Source: Daphnia carinata
Taxonomy: Eukaryota > Arthropoda > Branchiopoda > Diplostraca > Daphniidae
Assembly: GCF_022539665.2 (NCBI RefSeq)
Contig: NC_081338.1
Span: forward strand, 2,913,679 to 2,977,678
DNA: 64,000 nt
Direction: 5' to 3'
In this document: positions 1 to 14,448 of the stretch, piece after piece
Layout of the letters: each line of letters starts with the position of its first letter
Numbering within the stretch: position 1 is the first letter of the stretch
Program-made: the position numbers and the translations under genes
The notes under the pieces: model-generated
Databases searched by the model: none
Told to the model about the DNA's origin: nothing
What the model saw: the letters and a program-made list of their open reading frames with translations, nothing else

Positions 1-828
1 TGAACGCTGTCAAATACTTTTTTTTGCAGCACGGCACGAATTTTGTTTGCAGTCCGGGCTTTAAATCATTTTGAACTCCAATTAAAACTTCTTTTTATTT
101 ACGTGCTATATTCCTTAAAAAGAAGCCATTCTCTCTCTCTCTCTCTCTCTCTCTCCCTTCTCCTTAGAGTTTAAACAGTACTATATACAGGCTATATAAT
201 TTTGAAAAAAAAAAAAAAAATGGTTATGAAAAGAAAGAAAAAATAAATAAATTGAATGCTTTTGATGGCCATCAAGAGCAGTGACGCGACGAATAAGAGT
301 CAGCGGAATCACCGGCGGAAATTCTATATATTGCGTTCCATCCCAAACAGAATCAAAAATGGAATAGCCGAGATTTTCTGACGCGTATGTTTTTTTCATC
401 CATGGAACATTTTCTTGTGTGTTTGCGGCTATTAAGGCAATGTCACATACATATAGAAGAACGTCTATAGACAACACACACACACACACACACACGTACA
501 AGATTGTTGTTATAACTGGAGTACAAAAGCGGGCCGGCTTTTTTTCAACAACAAGAAATGTTTGAGACCGCGGGGGCACCCCAAACAATGAATGAACGAC
601 ATCGCATCTAACAGCGTCGAGAAGAAGATGCGGCGCTGTGGGCTTTCGCGGCTCGTCAGAGAAAGAAAAAAAGGGGCCTCGCGTGCTGCCCGTTTCTCTC
701 TTCTTTTATTTTTTCGGGCCGCGCGCGCGTTTAATGGTGCCTGAATATAACGGGCGGCGGCACTCGAGTCCATCGCAGCGGAAACGGCAATAAGGAACGA
801 CCGGCTATGCGCTTAGTAGTCCTCTTCT

Positions 829-865
<37 letters not shown>

Positions 866-3800
866 TGATCTAGATGATTGGAGGGAAAATAATAAAAACG
901 GAGGGGGGAAATTTGGACGTTGAATCGTCCAGCTTTAAGTCGAGTATATAATGCAGTCAGCCATGCAAAAATCAAACCGTACATGACCGTTTCAATCCCA
1001 TTACGAGCGCGCGCGCAAAAAAAAAAAAAAAAAAGTCAAGGATTACACGTTACGTTTTGATACTTGTACAACAACAACACAAAATGTTGTGTACAATGCG
1101 TAAGGGTCTTTTTCCGCTCGCTTTGTACCTCCTCCTCATCAAGAACATGACCTGTTCCTATTGTCGTGGTCTATTTTGGATGTACAAAACGTCATTGTTG
1201 TGCATAATTCAACAGTCGATATGTCCTGCAGGTGGAAATCGACGGGATAGAAGTGATAAGTGTAGAGACACGCGTGTTGTGCAGCACGGATTGCAATCGC
1301 ATGCAAAAAAAGGCTGCACTTCCTAATGGACGTCGTGTTATATAACGTGATGGGAACAAAGTTTTTTGGTTGGGGTGTTGGGACCTTCAATTTTGAAGAT
1401 GCCGAAATGTTGGAAATTGGTAATGAAAAAAACGAGCTGCATTATGTGAGGAAGAGCAGTGCACATAATTACGCGCAAACTTTCGCCAGAAATCAAATCG
1501 TTTGGGAACGTCTAACTTTCCTTGCGACGAGTTGTACATATATTAAAAAATGAGATGGATTAGATTAAAAAAAAAAAAAAAACTTTAGTGGCGTTTAATC
1601 ATCGGCATACATTGTAGGTATAATTTAAACTTGTATGAATGAGCTGTTGGGATCGACGTCTTGGCCATTATTACATTGAAATTCAAAGCGCATGATAATG
1701 AGTTTTCCATAGCGACTGTAGACTTGATTCCCAATCAAAAACAATTTTTTTTTTCCTTTTTTTATTTTTAACAGCCTGAAATAAAAAGAGCATCATCACG
1801 GAATTAATTGGGTTGATTTCTTTTATTTGTTTTTTTTTTCGTATATACGCTTGACGTCATCGTCATCGCCAACGCCCCGTTGTATAGGACGAATCACTGG
1901 TTATTTAGCATTCGAAAAATAGGGCGGGGGACGTGATTTTGCGGGGGATAATGTCACCCATATAATTGCCCATTCAAGATCAAATAAAAAATGACTTCGT
2001 TTTTGATCGCTGCACATCGGGCAAAAAAGCGAACGAAAAAAAAAAAAAAAAAAGGGAAAGGACAAACGAAGACGATGGTTTTATGTGACTGATTTTTGCC
2101 TAGACGAAATCGTGTCAACCTCGTCCTTATTTATAATTTTTTTTTTTGTGTTTGAATCTCTTAATCAGTTGTAGTTACGTAGGCAAATGGGCTATATGCG
2201 TTTCTCTTGGATTTTTGTATTTCGAGTCAACAGGAACGAATGAAATGGGAGAGCGTATTCGTTGATGCTGTGCTCTCGCTCTGATGATTTCTTAGATGTT
2301 CATTTTTTTTCTTCTTCTTCTTTTTTACCCTTCATTTAAGTGTGTGTGTGTGCCTATAGATGTTATTACTCTATCTAGGCTACGCGCATATGCAAAAAAG
2401 ACAAAAAAACGGGTCGTCAAATTTTCTGGAAGACGGAAGAAGAGCAATCCGATTTCTCTCGCAATAGGGTCTCAGCTCCATTGCATTCGAACGATATGCT
2501 GATGTGTATATATACGACTGCAGTTCAATGGTATATATTTAGAATTTAATTGCATTCGCATTGATGTGAGCATCGTCGTTCTACCCAGCATTGTGGTCTA
2601 GTCATTTTGGCTAAAGTCAACATGTTTGATCAACACATTGACGTGAAATTGCGCCATCAGTTCACGACAGAGTATTTCCTTATTCGAGCGATTTGCCTGG
2701 AACTATAGATCCGTGAATTTGCTATCAAAAGTCAATCATCCGAATGAGATTGAAAAAAAAAAGAAGGTTAAAATATATTCGCGTACATTATCCGCTTGGA
2801 TGCAGGAAATCACAAACAGATTTTCTTCCTTCGATTGTTTTTGATTATCCAGCTAACATTCAATCTTTCTCCAGAGTCTATGAAAAACGATTTGTACGTC
2901 TATCCTCCGCGTCGGAGAAGAATTTTTTTTTTTTTTTTTAAAGGAAAACAAAACTCTAGTTTATTTCGCGATCCTCATCTTTTAGGCGACACCCTTGCTC
3001 AATGTAATGCTGTTCTTTACACAGCACACATCCCACACGGCACTCTAGGCCTAAAAGGGGTGGCCTTTATAGGCGTGCTCGTCACACAGATTGTAATGGA
3101 AGAAGTGTGGTCGACGACGATAAAAACTCTTTGGCATTAGATTTTCTTTTTTGTTTAACAAAATCTTTTACTTATATATTTTAGCTGTTCAGCCAACGTC
3201 GGAAAAAAAAATGGAGGAGTGCGACTTTGGCTAAGGCCTGTCCATCAGCTCGTTAACGATGGCACGCCGTTGTTGTTTTTGCTGGGCTCGGATGTGGTTC
3301 TATTATCTGACGACGTCGTCGCCTTTAATAGCCCTGTGTCTATACACACGCACAGGGCTAACTCGTCCTTCCATTAGCTTCGTACATCACTGTATATAAG
3401 CTAATGCACAGCCAGCCTAATTCGATGGATGACCTTATCTTTTTTCTTTCTTCCTTTATTTTTTTTTGGGAGGGGGGTTTCTTATCTGGGACTGACGGGT
3501 TCTATTATATACGGAATACCGACGTAGAATGTAGTGGCTTATTTATGTATAGGGGCTCTTCGTGCATAGAATGATGTAATCACGTAGCGGTACGTTCGTT
3601 AAGAAAGTGATAAGAGTTAATGAAGTGCTGCCATAGAACTTTGAAACTGAGCCAATATGTATAGGATGGCGTTTCTAGATCATGGAAATAGTGGTGAGAA
3701 AAAATAGAAAAACCAATTTTGAAGATGGAAGACTTTCAATTCTTTATTTTTTTGTGTGGTATATACTAAGATCACAGGGTTTTTTATACAGTCGACATAG

Positions 3801-6800
3801 GAAATTACATGCGCTCGGCTGGTCATTGGAGTTGGCTGAGAGATCACGGATATTAGCCTATCTAATCATTTGTTGTTGGAAACAGAAACTTACTTGTTTC
3901 CCCTTTACATATTACCTTTTATCAAAAGAGCTTTTTTTTTCATCAGCAACTCAATTTGTGGGTGAATAAAATAGAAAATTGGGCGCACGTATGCAATACG
4001 GCGTTATTACGTATACGACTCCAGCGCAAAAACTGTCGTTGAGATAGAACTAATGTAGCGCTTGCTATTCAGCTTCTCCGAACAACTACATCATAAAAAA
4101 AAAAAACTCAATAAATGAAACATAATATTCATCGTCAGATTTTTTGCTCTTGTATCTTATACTCATGATGATGGTATACGTCGAAACCTTTCTGAAATAC
4201 TGAAACACTCTGTCGTGAATAATTCCCAATTATTATCAACGCAAATTAACAAAAGTTGCATAGATATTTATGTAGAACGTGTACTGGAACACACTGTTCG
4301 ATCTATAATACAAAAAAAAAAAAAAAAATTGGAAGGCTTGGGAAGGAATCACGCGCTTCGTTGACTTTCGATCGAGTCACCGCAACGGCACACAGAATCT
4401 AAAAATGAAAAAAAAAATGTGTTTCTTATTTGGCAGTGGTGGCTTTAGAGTCTAGAGATAATACAAGGGCGTAACCAATGAGAATTATCCCCCACCCCTC
4501 CTCGGCTCTAACACGTGTTGAATAAATAAATATGTAAACGCGGAGAGGAAGCCGAATTGAGTGAAAAGAGGGAAGAATTAAAAAAAAAAAATTTGCTATT
4601 CTAGTTAAGATTTGTGTATTGTGTTTCGACGGTCACGTTCGATGGCCCTTCACACTATTGGACACGGTGGTTAATGACAATGTACTTTTTATTCGGACAG
4701 ATGGTCACTGATGCGAGTATTTTTTTTTTTTATCAAGAATTAACACATTCAAATCTCTTTTCCCATTTGATAAGATTCAGTATTTGTTATCACCCCCTAC
4801 TTGATTGTAAAAAATAAAAAAAAACTATAGTGTTTTTTTTTGTGTGCGGGGGCCTATGTAGGTTTTATGCACACATGATTGGAATGGCAGTCACTCGAAG
4901 TTGGGGGTGTTAATACAGTAATATCCGTATATACAAAGACTAGGAACTGCTATGTGGCTATTGAATTCGTCCGTCCGTAGCTGATGGATATTTTAGCGCG
5001 ATGTGCTGTATTATTGCAATGAATGTGCATACGCCTGGCTTACCACCTTATACTATGTGAAAGACTGAAGGGACAAAATCTAAAAAAAAAAAATTGATAA
5101 AAAAAAAAAAAAATGAGGAAACCCCCCCCCCCTCTGTTCATAGACTCACCCCCCGTGTCATAAGAAGAAAAAAAATTCTGTTTTTTTTTTTATTTTTTAA
5201 ACATTTCCCTCGACATTTTCATGCAGCTTCAGCAAAATCAGTGTCTCGTTTTCTATGCTCATAGCCCCCAAATGAGGCACTGAGTGAGATCTATGGTCTC
5301 GTTTTTTTTTTACATGGATATATACAATGGGAATACGTGTAGGCTTTTGAAAAGAGGTTCTATTATTGTGCCCCAACATTCTTTTGCTCGCAGCATCGAT
5401 TCTCTGCCGTTGTGACTTTTGTCCCTCCTATATATATACGTGTCCCCCTGACCTCTCTTTTCTGAAGAATGTAATGTAACTGTGCAACTGGAGAACTCGA
5501 TTGCTGTTCCATTGAGCTTCTTGTGCTTTCGCGATGGAACCGCATCGTTTTTGGGTAGCCCATTGTACGTACATGGTTTTTTTTTTCTAAAATAGAAAAC
5601 TCACTTATTCAAGTTTGAAGTGGGTGAAAAAGGTGGTAGTTAGTAGTTCCTTATTGATGGAATAAAAGACATTTGAATACAGAAGAGTTCTTTTCTTTTT
5701 CGGGGGGAGGGGGCTAAAGGAGAAGGAACCGCAAAAAAAATCAATCGACTTACAGTTAAGCATTTTGCCCTTAAGATTCTATAGACATAGACTTACAGGA
5801 GATGTCGATAAAACGTAACAATCTCCACTAACTTGGCCTGCATGGCAATCTGTGCTGGTGCTGATAGAGACACCGACGAAAGGCAGAAAAAAGGGTATAT
5901 GTATCCGGTACTGCCATTTATTCCATGGTTCTTTGGCCGCCCTCGTTATCGGACGCACACGGTGTGCCTATAGGGCGAGCTAATATGTACTGCGTAACAT
6001 AAAAAAAAAACCGGGGCATGTACATCAAGGCTGAAGTATAGGGAATAAAAAAAAACGGAATGTTAGGACCCCCCCCCCCCTAAGAGTGTTAGATGGTAAC
6101 CAGCAGAACGCCGGCGTGATATTACCATTTGCATGACAAGTGAGAATAATAGTGTTGTGTATATATAAGGGAAAATGCCATTTTCCACTCCCTCCAATGC
6201 AGTTTGTTTGCAATCGTTGTTGTTTGTTACGTCTAAAGGTTTTGTTTAGAGCTGAAGGTTTAAGTCTCACTTCGTCAACAAGGTTAGATATAGGTACAAA
6301 CAAAAAATGAACGTTGAAATAAGAAGAAAAAATTGGTTTGTTGATGGAGAATTAACGTGCCACATCGGGATGCAAATGAACTACAACGAGTTGGTGAAAA
6401 ATATACGAGCGGGTATGTCGCCGAAATGTGATATCCTTGTCACACCGAGGGATTTGTGCTTATTGAGGAATTATTATGTGTAGGTGATGAAACTATATCT
6501 AGGCCGTTAGTAAAAAAAAAAGAAGGGCCGGATTTTCGGGAAATGAGGGTGAGTCGAAAAGATAGTGCGATGTATCGCGCCTTTGATCTTGTATCAATGT
6601 AATTCGAACCTGATAAAACCTGCGTCTACGATGCAAGAGAAAATATAAGCAGAATGTTATTCGTTTGTTTTCGAAACGAAAATAAAAAGAACATCAAATC
6701 AGAGTTGACAGGTTGTGTATTCACATGTGGCTCACGATAATTATCGCGTCCCAACACCCACGATGACATGTTCGACATATGGTCACATCTCGCAAGAGTT

Positions 6801-9800
6801 TGATGAAAGAACGAACGCAATTCATAAAATTATTTTTGCGCCATTTTCCATTTCAAAAACTGTATTCGAAAAAGCTCTCCGTAGAGCTATCCTTGAACGG
6901 CTGCAGAACCCACTCAGCTGGCGATTAGCCAACCGGAAGGAAGTAATGTCCGTTTTTACAGAAGTACATTTCATGATTAGGCCTAGCAATTCCGGATAAA
7001 AAAAAAATATTTGGGGAAAATTCTATTTCCCTCATCGTAATTCACCGTAGACACACACATGTGTGTGTCTACATGTCTAGGCTGTTGGAGAGAAGTCAGA
7101 CGCGGGAAGCATGTTAGATTGCGTGAAGTTGATGTGCTGTGTAGAGGGTGGGGAGTTTCGGTCAATTCGATTTTCAGCTCAGACGTTATACATTATTGTG
7201 TGGTCCTTGGGCCCATCATTCTCTAGCCAACGCCATATCCTTGTTGATTTTGTGTTTAGATTTCTAGGTAGAGAGGGAGAGAGAGAGAGAGAGAGAGAGA
7301 GGGGGGAGAGCGTGAGGGAGATAGGGAAAAAAGAGAGAGATGAGGGGCGTTATCAGATCAAGTCTCCAATTCGCAATAATGCTCTTTGCCACTCGACCGC
7401 ACTCGGTCCGTCCCTCGGCTATTCGTCGCGCCCGTCTGTCGCCATTCCAGCGACACCTTAACGCACAGCCTCGCCTATAGGCCTACACGCAGACAAATAA
7501 AAATAAGTTAAAAATATTGAACTAATGTCATATAGTCTTATGCATTTAAATAACGGCCATTGTAAACGAAGAGGGATCAGAACTCATTCGTTGTGTATAG
7601 TTAAAAACATCGACGAGGGTGGGGCTTTAATTTCCCTACAATATTCGTTGGAATACGTAATACGTTGAAAAAGTCAATCTTTATTCACGCTCGAGCCGCT
7701 CTGAATAAAAAGCGGCTGCTTGTCTGAGCTCTCATTGACATCTCATTCAATATTCGATTGAAGTACTGCATGTACAAGCATTAGGGACATTATGTATAAA
7801 TAGATAGCAAGTCCTCAGGCACGTGCTTTTCAAGAGCTCGTCGCTTCTCAGCATGTGGCTTTAGTTTTCCATCCAACTATCATCAAATAATGGAATGAAT
7901 TTTCTCTTGATATCCAGTGGATTTTTTATTCTTCGAGAGGAAACAACATTTTTTGGGATACATACAAAAAAATAGGCAGATAGGCTGTTATGAGAATAGA
8001 ATGATGATAATGAAAAGACGACGTGCTGCATGGAAATGAAAAAGCAGAGAAAGGAATAATAATATTAAAGGAGAAGGAAAGAAAAAAAAATTGAATAACA
8101 AAACGAAAACTCTTGATTCGAGTTCATCACGGCGAGAGCCAAGTTTTTAGAGCCAATGATCTTTTATGCAGCCGCAGTCAAGTGTGCAGAAGGTTGTGAC
8201 GTGATTTCATAGGACGGTGAGCTCATTGAGCTGGGGGGTTGTTTCATACACACACACACATCGAGAGAGAGAGAAAGACGGGTCCAACAAGGAAAAAAAA
8301 AAAACTGGGAAAGAGAGATGCCTCTCAACAAGAGTGCCAACAACTCTCTCGTATGCAGCACGTTGAGGAGAGAGCGCGGAGATTCCCCTCTATTGTTAAA
8401 GAAGGCCGCATCGTTTCTATTCTTCTTGGCTGTCCTCATTCTCTCCGTTTAGTCAGCGTCCTGCCTCTTTGATGGAAAACGTTACCAGTCAACCAGCAGA
8501 GGACCTTTCGCCACAAAAGACCCTTAAAAATTGAATATATATCCATCATAATTCATAAATGCGTACATAAACACATAACAAACACGTATACACATTGAGC
8601 GTAGATTTTTCTATGCATTCTAGCGTATTTATACGTGTTGTGTGTGTATACCCCCCCCCCTATCTTGTATATATTACGTAAAGCTAAGGAACTACGGGGA
8701 GGGTGGAAGAATAATATCAATATGAACTTGGACCAACCAGAGAACAGAAGAAAAAAAAAACATATTTGAGAAGAAGAAGAAGAAAAACATGGCCGAATCA
8801 CGTCTTCCGCTTCACTGAGGACCTATGGGTTTTTTCTGGTGGTGACGTACGTCTATACACACAACATCGGCCGTTATAATCAAACAATAACCGTATATAC
8901 ATACACACATCCCGAGTCCTTTTTGTTTCGTTCCTTGTTTCATTTGCTCGCTTCCTCCTTATGCAGTCCACTTTGAAATCCTACGCACTTCTCTTTTTAC
9001 TTGATGTAACGTAAGGAGTGTCCGTGCAATGTGCACACATCACGTTATAATCTCTTGGCTTTTATTTCTCATATGAGAAGATTATAGGGAGAAAACAAAA
9101 AGAAAGATTTAAATCTTTTTTTTTTCGACCTAATTTTTTTAAAGGTATAGGCGATCTGTGTTAGGTTGGTAAACGTGGCATGTCGGACTAATTATTACCA
9201 ACCGGTGAAAGCCGAGAATTCGTTTTTGTTACTTTGTTTCCAACTGCTTTGTTATATTAGAAGGAGCAATCCTCCTGTTTGGGGAGACGACAAACAAGGG
9301 ATTCAGTTATGGGTTCCTGTATTGTAGGTGCAGTGCAGCGAGCTGCGTGTCTAGCAAATTGAAAGATCAAAGAACGACTAGACGATCCATTGTTTGCTCG
9401 TGTTTTTACCTTTGATGTTTGTTTCTTTTCTACGTCTTTTTCTCTGTGTGTGGGGGTCTCCAAAGAAAAAGAACGACATCCACTGCAAGCAGAAAAACAC
9501 CGAGAAACAGCCAAACTTCTTAAAGAGGAATACTATCCTATATAAGAATCAAAGCCCTTAAAATGTCAAAATCCCCGACAATTTCTTCTTCTTTTCTTTT
9601 TTTTTTTAAAAAGCCCTGAATGTATGTAGGCATGATTGTCCCCCTGCTCTCGACGTTCCTCCTCTTGTAGTCAAACTAATCCCTTCAACATTGTACCCCT
9701 TTTTTTTTCCAAGATGAAGATATACAGACTTTGCGCTGCGTCTGTATATGCCCAGTATATATACATACAAAATATCTCTATATAGGGTGAACACCGCTTG

Positions 9801-12800
9801 GAAGGCGCCTTTCAACCTGCCAATTTTCCTCTCATAGATTGCTTCATAGAATGAGAGAGGTAAGGCCAAAAAAAAAAAAATGTAGGTACGGGCTAGAAGA
9901 AAAAAAGGGGGCCGCCGTTTCTTTTGTCCATCATCATCAATGGGAATCGAGTAAATAGGTATACAAAATGCAGGCACTAAAGAGAAAATGCTGGACATTT
10001 TCGAACAGAAGCGCAGAATGTATTCCCTTCTTCTCTTTTGGATCCGTCTCCATTATTCTGACCGCATAGACGCACAAGAGAAATTGTACACGACCTGTCG
10101 ACAGGACACACCTGTTAGCCCGCGCATTCCAATCGCCCAACATATCATGACACACACACAAATATCTACGAACATTTATCATGTGCAGGATAGAACATTT
10201 TTAGTAACATTAAATATTACAATATACGTTAGAATAAACCATTATCTGAGATAAGATTGGTCATCGATTTTTACCGAAAAATTCGCTTCTTATTGTTGAA
10301 TGTGTTTTGTTTTTGTTTGCTTTTCCACAGCAAATAACCTATATATGTTTGGGTATACATGAGGTACAGACGGGAGCCAATTCCGATGTGTATGAAGAAA
10401 TACCATCGGCTGAAAAAAAAGGGTGGCACAAGAACTAAAAAAAAAAGGAGATGAAAAGGGAACAACATGGGACTCAACAGTGCGCTGTTTGTAGCGACAA
10501 AGAGGAGCATTATGGAACCTATTGTACACGACGGCCAGCAGGAGCGGTCCAGGATTCAAAGGGGGAAAAAAAGGGGTTTTGAAATGAAAAGGTTCACCTT
10601 CAGTTCCTCCATAACAAAGATTTGTTTTGTGTTATATTATTGAAAGCAAAAAAAAAAAAAAAGAAAACTAGCTCCGATATTCTTGTAGTAGCTCAAAGTT
10701 TTTTTTTCATTTCACTCTGAAAAATCATATGTTTTTTTTCCTTATAGCTGTGGAGTTATACATGCCTACAGCAATTGCCGATAAAAAAAAAGGTGTCGCA
10801 TCTCCCGCTGAGCAACCGTCAGCTGACAAACAGCATACATGTCCTCTCTGTGCTGATGTGTGACCATTTAAAAAGAAACCCAAAAAAGGGGAAAAAAAAA
10901 GTAAGTAGGAGGGACACGGCCGGCTCCGGTTTCAGATAGATGGAAAGCCGCAGTCACAAAAGGGTTTGGCTAATGAATATAACTGAATAAGCCGAATCTC
11001 TTTTAGCATTTCGCCACAGAGGTCTGCAAGTAGGCCCCACCTTCTTTTTTTTTTTTTTTTTGAAGGAACGCATACCTCTCTATCCATTGGATAGTGAAGG
11101 AGGGCTTTAAAAAAATAAAGAGAGAGAGATCACGTATTGTACAAATCAAGGAGAAGAAAAAATGTTGACAAGCCGACATCAGCAGCAAACAACAGAGATG
11201 AGCTGACGGGCTTGACAAAGAAATCAGCCGCTTCTATCGCAAAAATAAAAAAGCGTGGGGCTCCTACTTGTTTTTTTTTTTTGTTTTTTTTTTTTTTTGT
11301 TTGTAAAAATATTTCATTCTTTCTCTGTAGGCGGCGAATACAAGCGCTGAGCACGTCGTTCAATGACAAACATTTTTTTCTTCTTCTTCCTTTTCCGACC
11401 TGTGTGCGTTTCCGACTCTCGTCTTGTTTGTTTGCTCGGAAAAGATTTCCGTCGATGACCCGCCGTGTGAGCGGATAAATTCGCTTTCTTATTTATTTAT
11501 TTATTTTTTATTTCCCGATCCATCGGAGCGTGAAACGTTCGCGCAGCGCAAGGCGGTTGTCTTCGAAATGCTGATGGCAATTTTCCTTATTTTTGCCTTT
11601 CTTAATGACATTTATCTATAACAATTGAAATGGTATGGAAAAATGCGCTATGTGTTTGTACATAGGCCGATAGATGTTAGTATGCGCATCTAATTTATGC
11701 TGTGCGTTGAGGACGGACGTGGCGGAGGCGGAATAGGTTGAGGGGGTGCGGAGAGGCTCGCTGGGGCTTGTCAGAGAATGTATGTTTATAGGGAACACGC
11801 GCATAGGAAGGTGAAGAAAAGCAGCCGACGGGACTCGTTGGCTACGAGTTGAATGGCGTGACGAGATTCGAGTTGACGTGCCTCGTTATTCGGATGGCTT
11901 GGCGAATCGACCGGACAGGCACTGGGTAATTTCCAGACGCCATCTTGACTCGTCGTCACCTGAACCAAACCAGCGGAAGAAACAAGAAAAAAAGATTCAA
12001 CTCTCCCCTCTTGCCGATCTCTCCTCCATCGTATGCATCCCCATCCTGCTCATCCCTGTTCCTCTTTTCCATGTTCTTCGTCATCCGTCGGCCTTCTCTG
12101 CTGCCATTTCAACTTTCCTAGACGTCTTATATGGTCAGCATGTAATGGAAAAATGTTCTCTCCACACTCTCCAGTCATCCACGAAAACATCTGAGCCAAG
12201 CAAACTAGCCAGTACGTACCGCGCCTTTAAAAAAACAAAACAACATAACGTGAGGCTGTGTCAATCTCTCAGGCTAGCGCAATAAGGCATTCCATTACTC
12301 GTTCAGAAATTTGCATTTCTCTATTTTTCCTGGTTGTTTTTCCTTTTTTTTTCTTTTAAAATTCTTGGCTTTGAGTCTCCGATCCATTCACCGTAAATTC
12401 CGCGTGTGTGTTTGCGTGGTCCTGGATTGCGTGAGTTGTTTCTCCACTTCGGGATTTAATTACGCGAGATGTTATACACGCTTTTCTTTTCCCCTTTTTA
12501 TGGTGTCAAATACATCTAAACACGAGGCGGCACGGCACAGAAGAAATGAATTTTTTATATCGCCACCACAACGGCCTGTTTCCGTAAAAGGTTACGCATT
12601 TCTCGGCCTTTTTTTTCCGATTGACCAATTTTTAGTGTGAATCAGTCGTATACGGACGTGAGGATGAAAAAAGGACGCCTCTTTCTTCAATCGGGGACAT
12701 TTAAATGACCAGACCATGAATGGTTTTTTTCTTTCTAGACTTTTTTTTCTTCTATCGTTGCATTGGCAAATTGAACTCCTTTTCTCTTGGCCGTCATACA

Positions 12801-13140
12801 ACTATTTGTGAATATCTTTTTATTTTTTTATCTTAAAGAAGGAATGAAAGAATCCAGAGATGCTAGGGCATCCTTGACGAACTTCAAACCATCTGCCGCT
12901 ACTGGAACTTTTGCGGTGGTCAAAAGACTGACATGGGAAGAAAATAACGAAGAAAAAAAAATGTGATATGAATAGGAAGACTAGTTTATGATTGTCATTA
13001 TTCTCGCGTCTGTGGCTTAAGGGAAATAAACAAGACCCACTTCGAAAGAAGGCTTCGAAAGAAGATATAAGCCTAGAGCTAGGTAGATGCTTTAAAGCAT
13101 ACACCTGAATTTTATATTCATAATTTCAACACGAATCTGC
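1..13140. other. Intergenic, no supported gene
   Basis: Contains many poly-A/T runs and microsatellites: (CT)n 131-155, (AC)n about 474-495, (GT)n 832-862, (GA)n about 7271-7301. TATA-like words are at 945-951 and 3393-3400. Open frames here are short, overlap homopolymers and resemble no family I know. Most likely intergenic or distal regulatory DNA. Confidence 0.6.
7047..7072. repeat. 26-bp perfect palindrome
   Basis: gtagacacacaca joins its exact reverse complement with no spacer, so both strands read the same over 26 bases. Built from an (AC)n/(GT)n switch. Confidence 0.85.
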
Positions 13141-13146
13141 TTAGAT

Positions 13147-13160
13147 CTGCCATCTAGTTT
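13147..13160 (-). promoter_or_regulatory. CTCF-like motif
   Basis: On the minus strand this reads AAACTAGATGGCAG, 12 of 14 positions to the animal CTCF consensus CCASYAGRKGGCRS. It lies just left of the foldback repeats. Called by eye. Confidence 0.35.
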
Positions 13161-13299
13161 CCAGCTCTAGAGTTACTATTAGCTCAATGCATCCGTCTGG
13201 CGAAAGCAGAAATTACAGTTGCGTCAATAGCAACTGTTGGAAAAATTGAAATGCCGCTAAACGAACAACTATCACGAAAGATATGAAAATATGATATTT

Positions 13300-13590
13300 A
13301 CATATTTATAGTTTTTGAGTAATCTAAAATATAAAATTAGTGTGTGTGGGAATTGAAACCATTACTAGCGCGCCAGTACGCTACAACGCTAGCGTGAACA
13401 CATCAAACTTCTTTAATTATTCAAAAACCATAAACTCTAGGTAAAAACAAATTTCCTTTTCTTGTTCCTTGTTAAATTTGAAATAGAATCATATATAGTT
13501 ATCTAGATTTAATGATATTATTTTTTAATAGGAAAAAATTTTAAGCCCGACAAAGTAAGCCCTACAAAATAAGCCCGACTTTCTGTTTTT
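13300..13590. repeat. Foldback repeat unit, copy 1
   Basis: The core at about 13321-13425 starts aatctaaaatataaaatt and contains ctagcgcgccagtacgctac. The right arm runs from cataaactctag (about 13428) through atagttatctagatttaatg and tttaataggaaaaa to several aagcccgac words near 13550-13580. The left arm is short or degraded. Copies 2 and 3 repeat the same order of words. No open reading frame is associated. Confidence 0.75.
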
Positions 13591-13716
13591 TACGGTAAAT
13601 TCAAAAAGTAGAAGCCTAATATAAAAATATACCCCATTTTCGTGATCAGCGATCAATTTCGAATCGGAATAATTTATTTTTAAAGAAATCTAGGATTTGA
13701 AGAAAATTGGAAAACT

Positions 13717-13736
13717 GAGAAGGCTATAGCCTTCTT
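13717..13736. repeat. Short perfect palindrome between foldback units
   Basis: agaaggctatagccttct at 13718-13735 is self-complementary. The same word recurs at 14427-14448, extended to 22 bases, at the equivalent place after copy 2. It therefore belongs to the repeated unit rather than arising by chance. Confidence 0.7.
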
Positions 13737-13895
13737 ACTTTTTCAATTTTGGCAAAATTTTTTATTTCGCTTTAAATACATGGTTTCGATGCAGATTTGA
13801 ACGGGCATCACGAATATGGGGGTTGTTTTCTCGTGGGACTCGTAGTTTTTGAATAAAACGTAAAAAATGGTAAAAGTTGGGTTAAAAAATAAGCC

Positions 13896-14305
13896 CGGGC
13901 TTATATTGTCGGGCTTAAAATTTTTTCCTATTAAAAAATAATAGCATTAAATCTAGATAACTATAGATGATTCTGATTCAAAATTAACGAAGGAACACGA
14001 AACTAAAATTTTTTTTTACGTAGAGTTTATAGTTTTGGAGGAATCTAAAATATAAAATTAGTGTGTGTGCGAACCGAAACCATTGCTAGCGCGCCAGTCG
14101 GCTACAGCTGTAGCGTGACGCAAACTTCTTTGATTATTCAAAAACCATAAACTCTACGTAGAAACAAATTTCATTTTTGTGTTCCTTGTTAAATTTTTAG
14201 TCAGAATCATATCTAGATTTAATGATATTATTGTTTAATAGGAAAAAACTTTAAGCCCGACAATATAAGCCCGATAAAATAAGCCCGACTTTCTGTTTTT
14301 TTACG
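13896..14305. repeat. Foldback repeat unit, copy 2 (both arms present)
   Basis: This is the most complete unit. Its left arm starts with tcgggcttaaaattttttcc (about 13908) and holds cctattaaaaaataatag and acgtagagtttatag. Its core is at about 14041-14140. Its right arm is the reverse complement of the left: cataaactctacgt, then tctagatttaatgatatt, tttaataggaaaaa and aagcccgac words. It is therefore a long inverted repeat of about 400 bp around a non-palindromic core, with no coding capacity: a MITE or foldback-like architecture. Confidence 0.75.
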
Positions 14306-14426
14306 GTTAATTCAAAAAGTTGAAGTCTAATATAAAAGTAAACCCCTTTTTCGTGATCAGCGATCAATTTCCAAACGGAATAATGTATTTTTAATGAAAT
14401 CTAGGATTTGACGAAAATTGAAAAAG

Positions 14427-14448
14427 TGAGAAGGCTATAGCCTTCTCA
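14427..14448. repeat. Second copy of the palindrome, 22 bases
   Basis: Perfect inverted repeat centred on ctatag, matching the one at 13718-13735 about 0.71 kb away. The spacing gives the approximate period of the first two repeat units. Confidence 0.7.

Noticed and set aside
6715-6999. 94-codon plus-strand frame in the left intergenic region
   Set aside because: Ordinary composition, but no family match, no splice context and no neighbouring exon; length is within chance for this much sequence.
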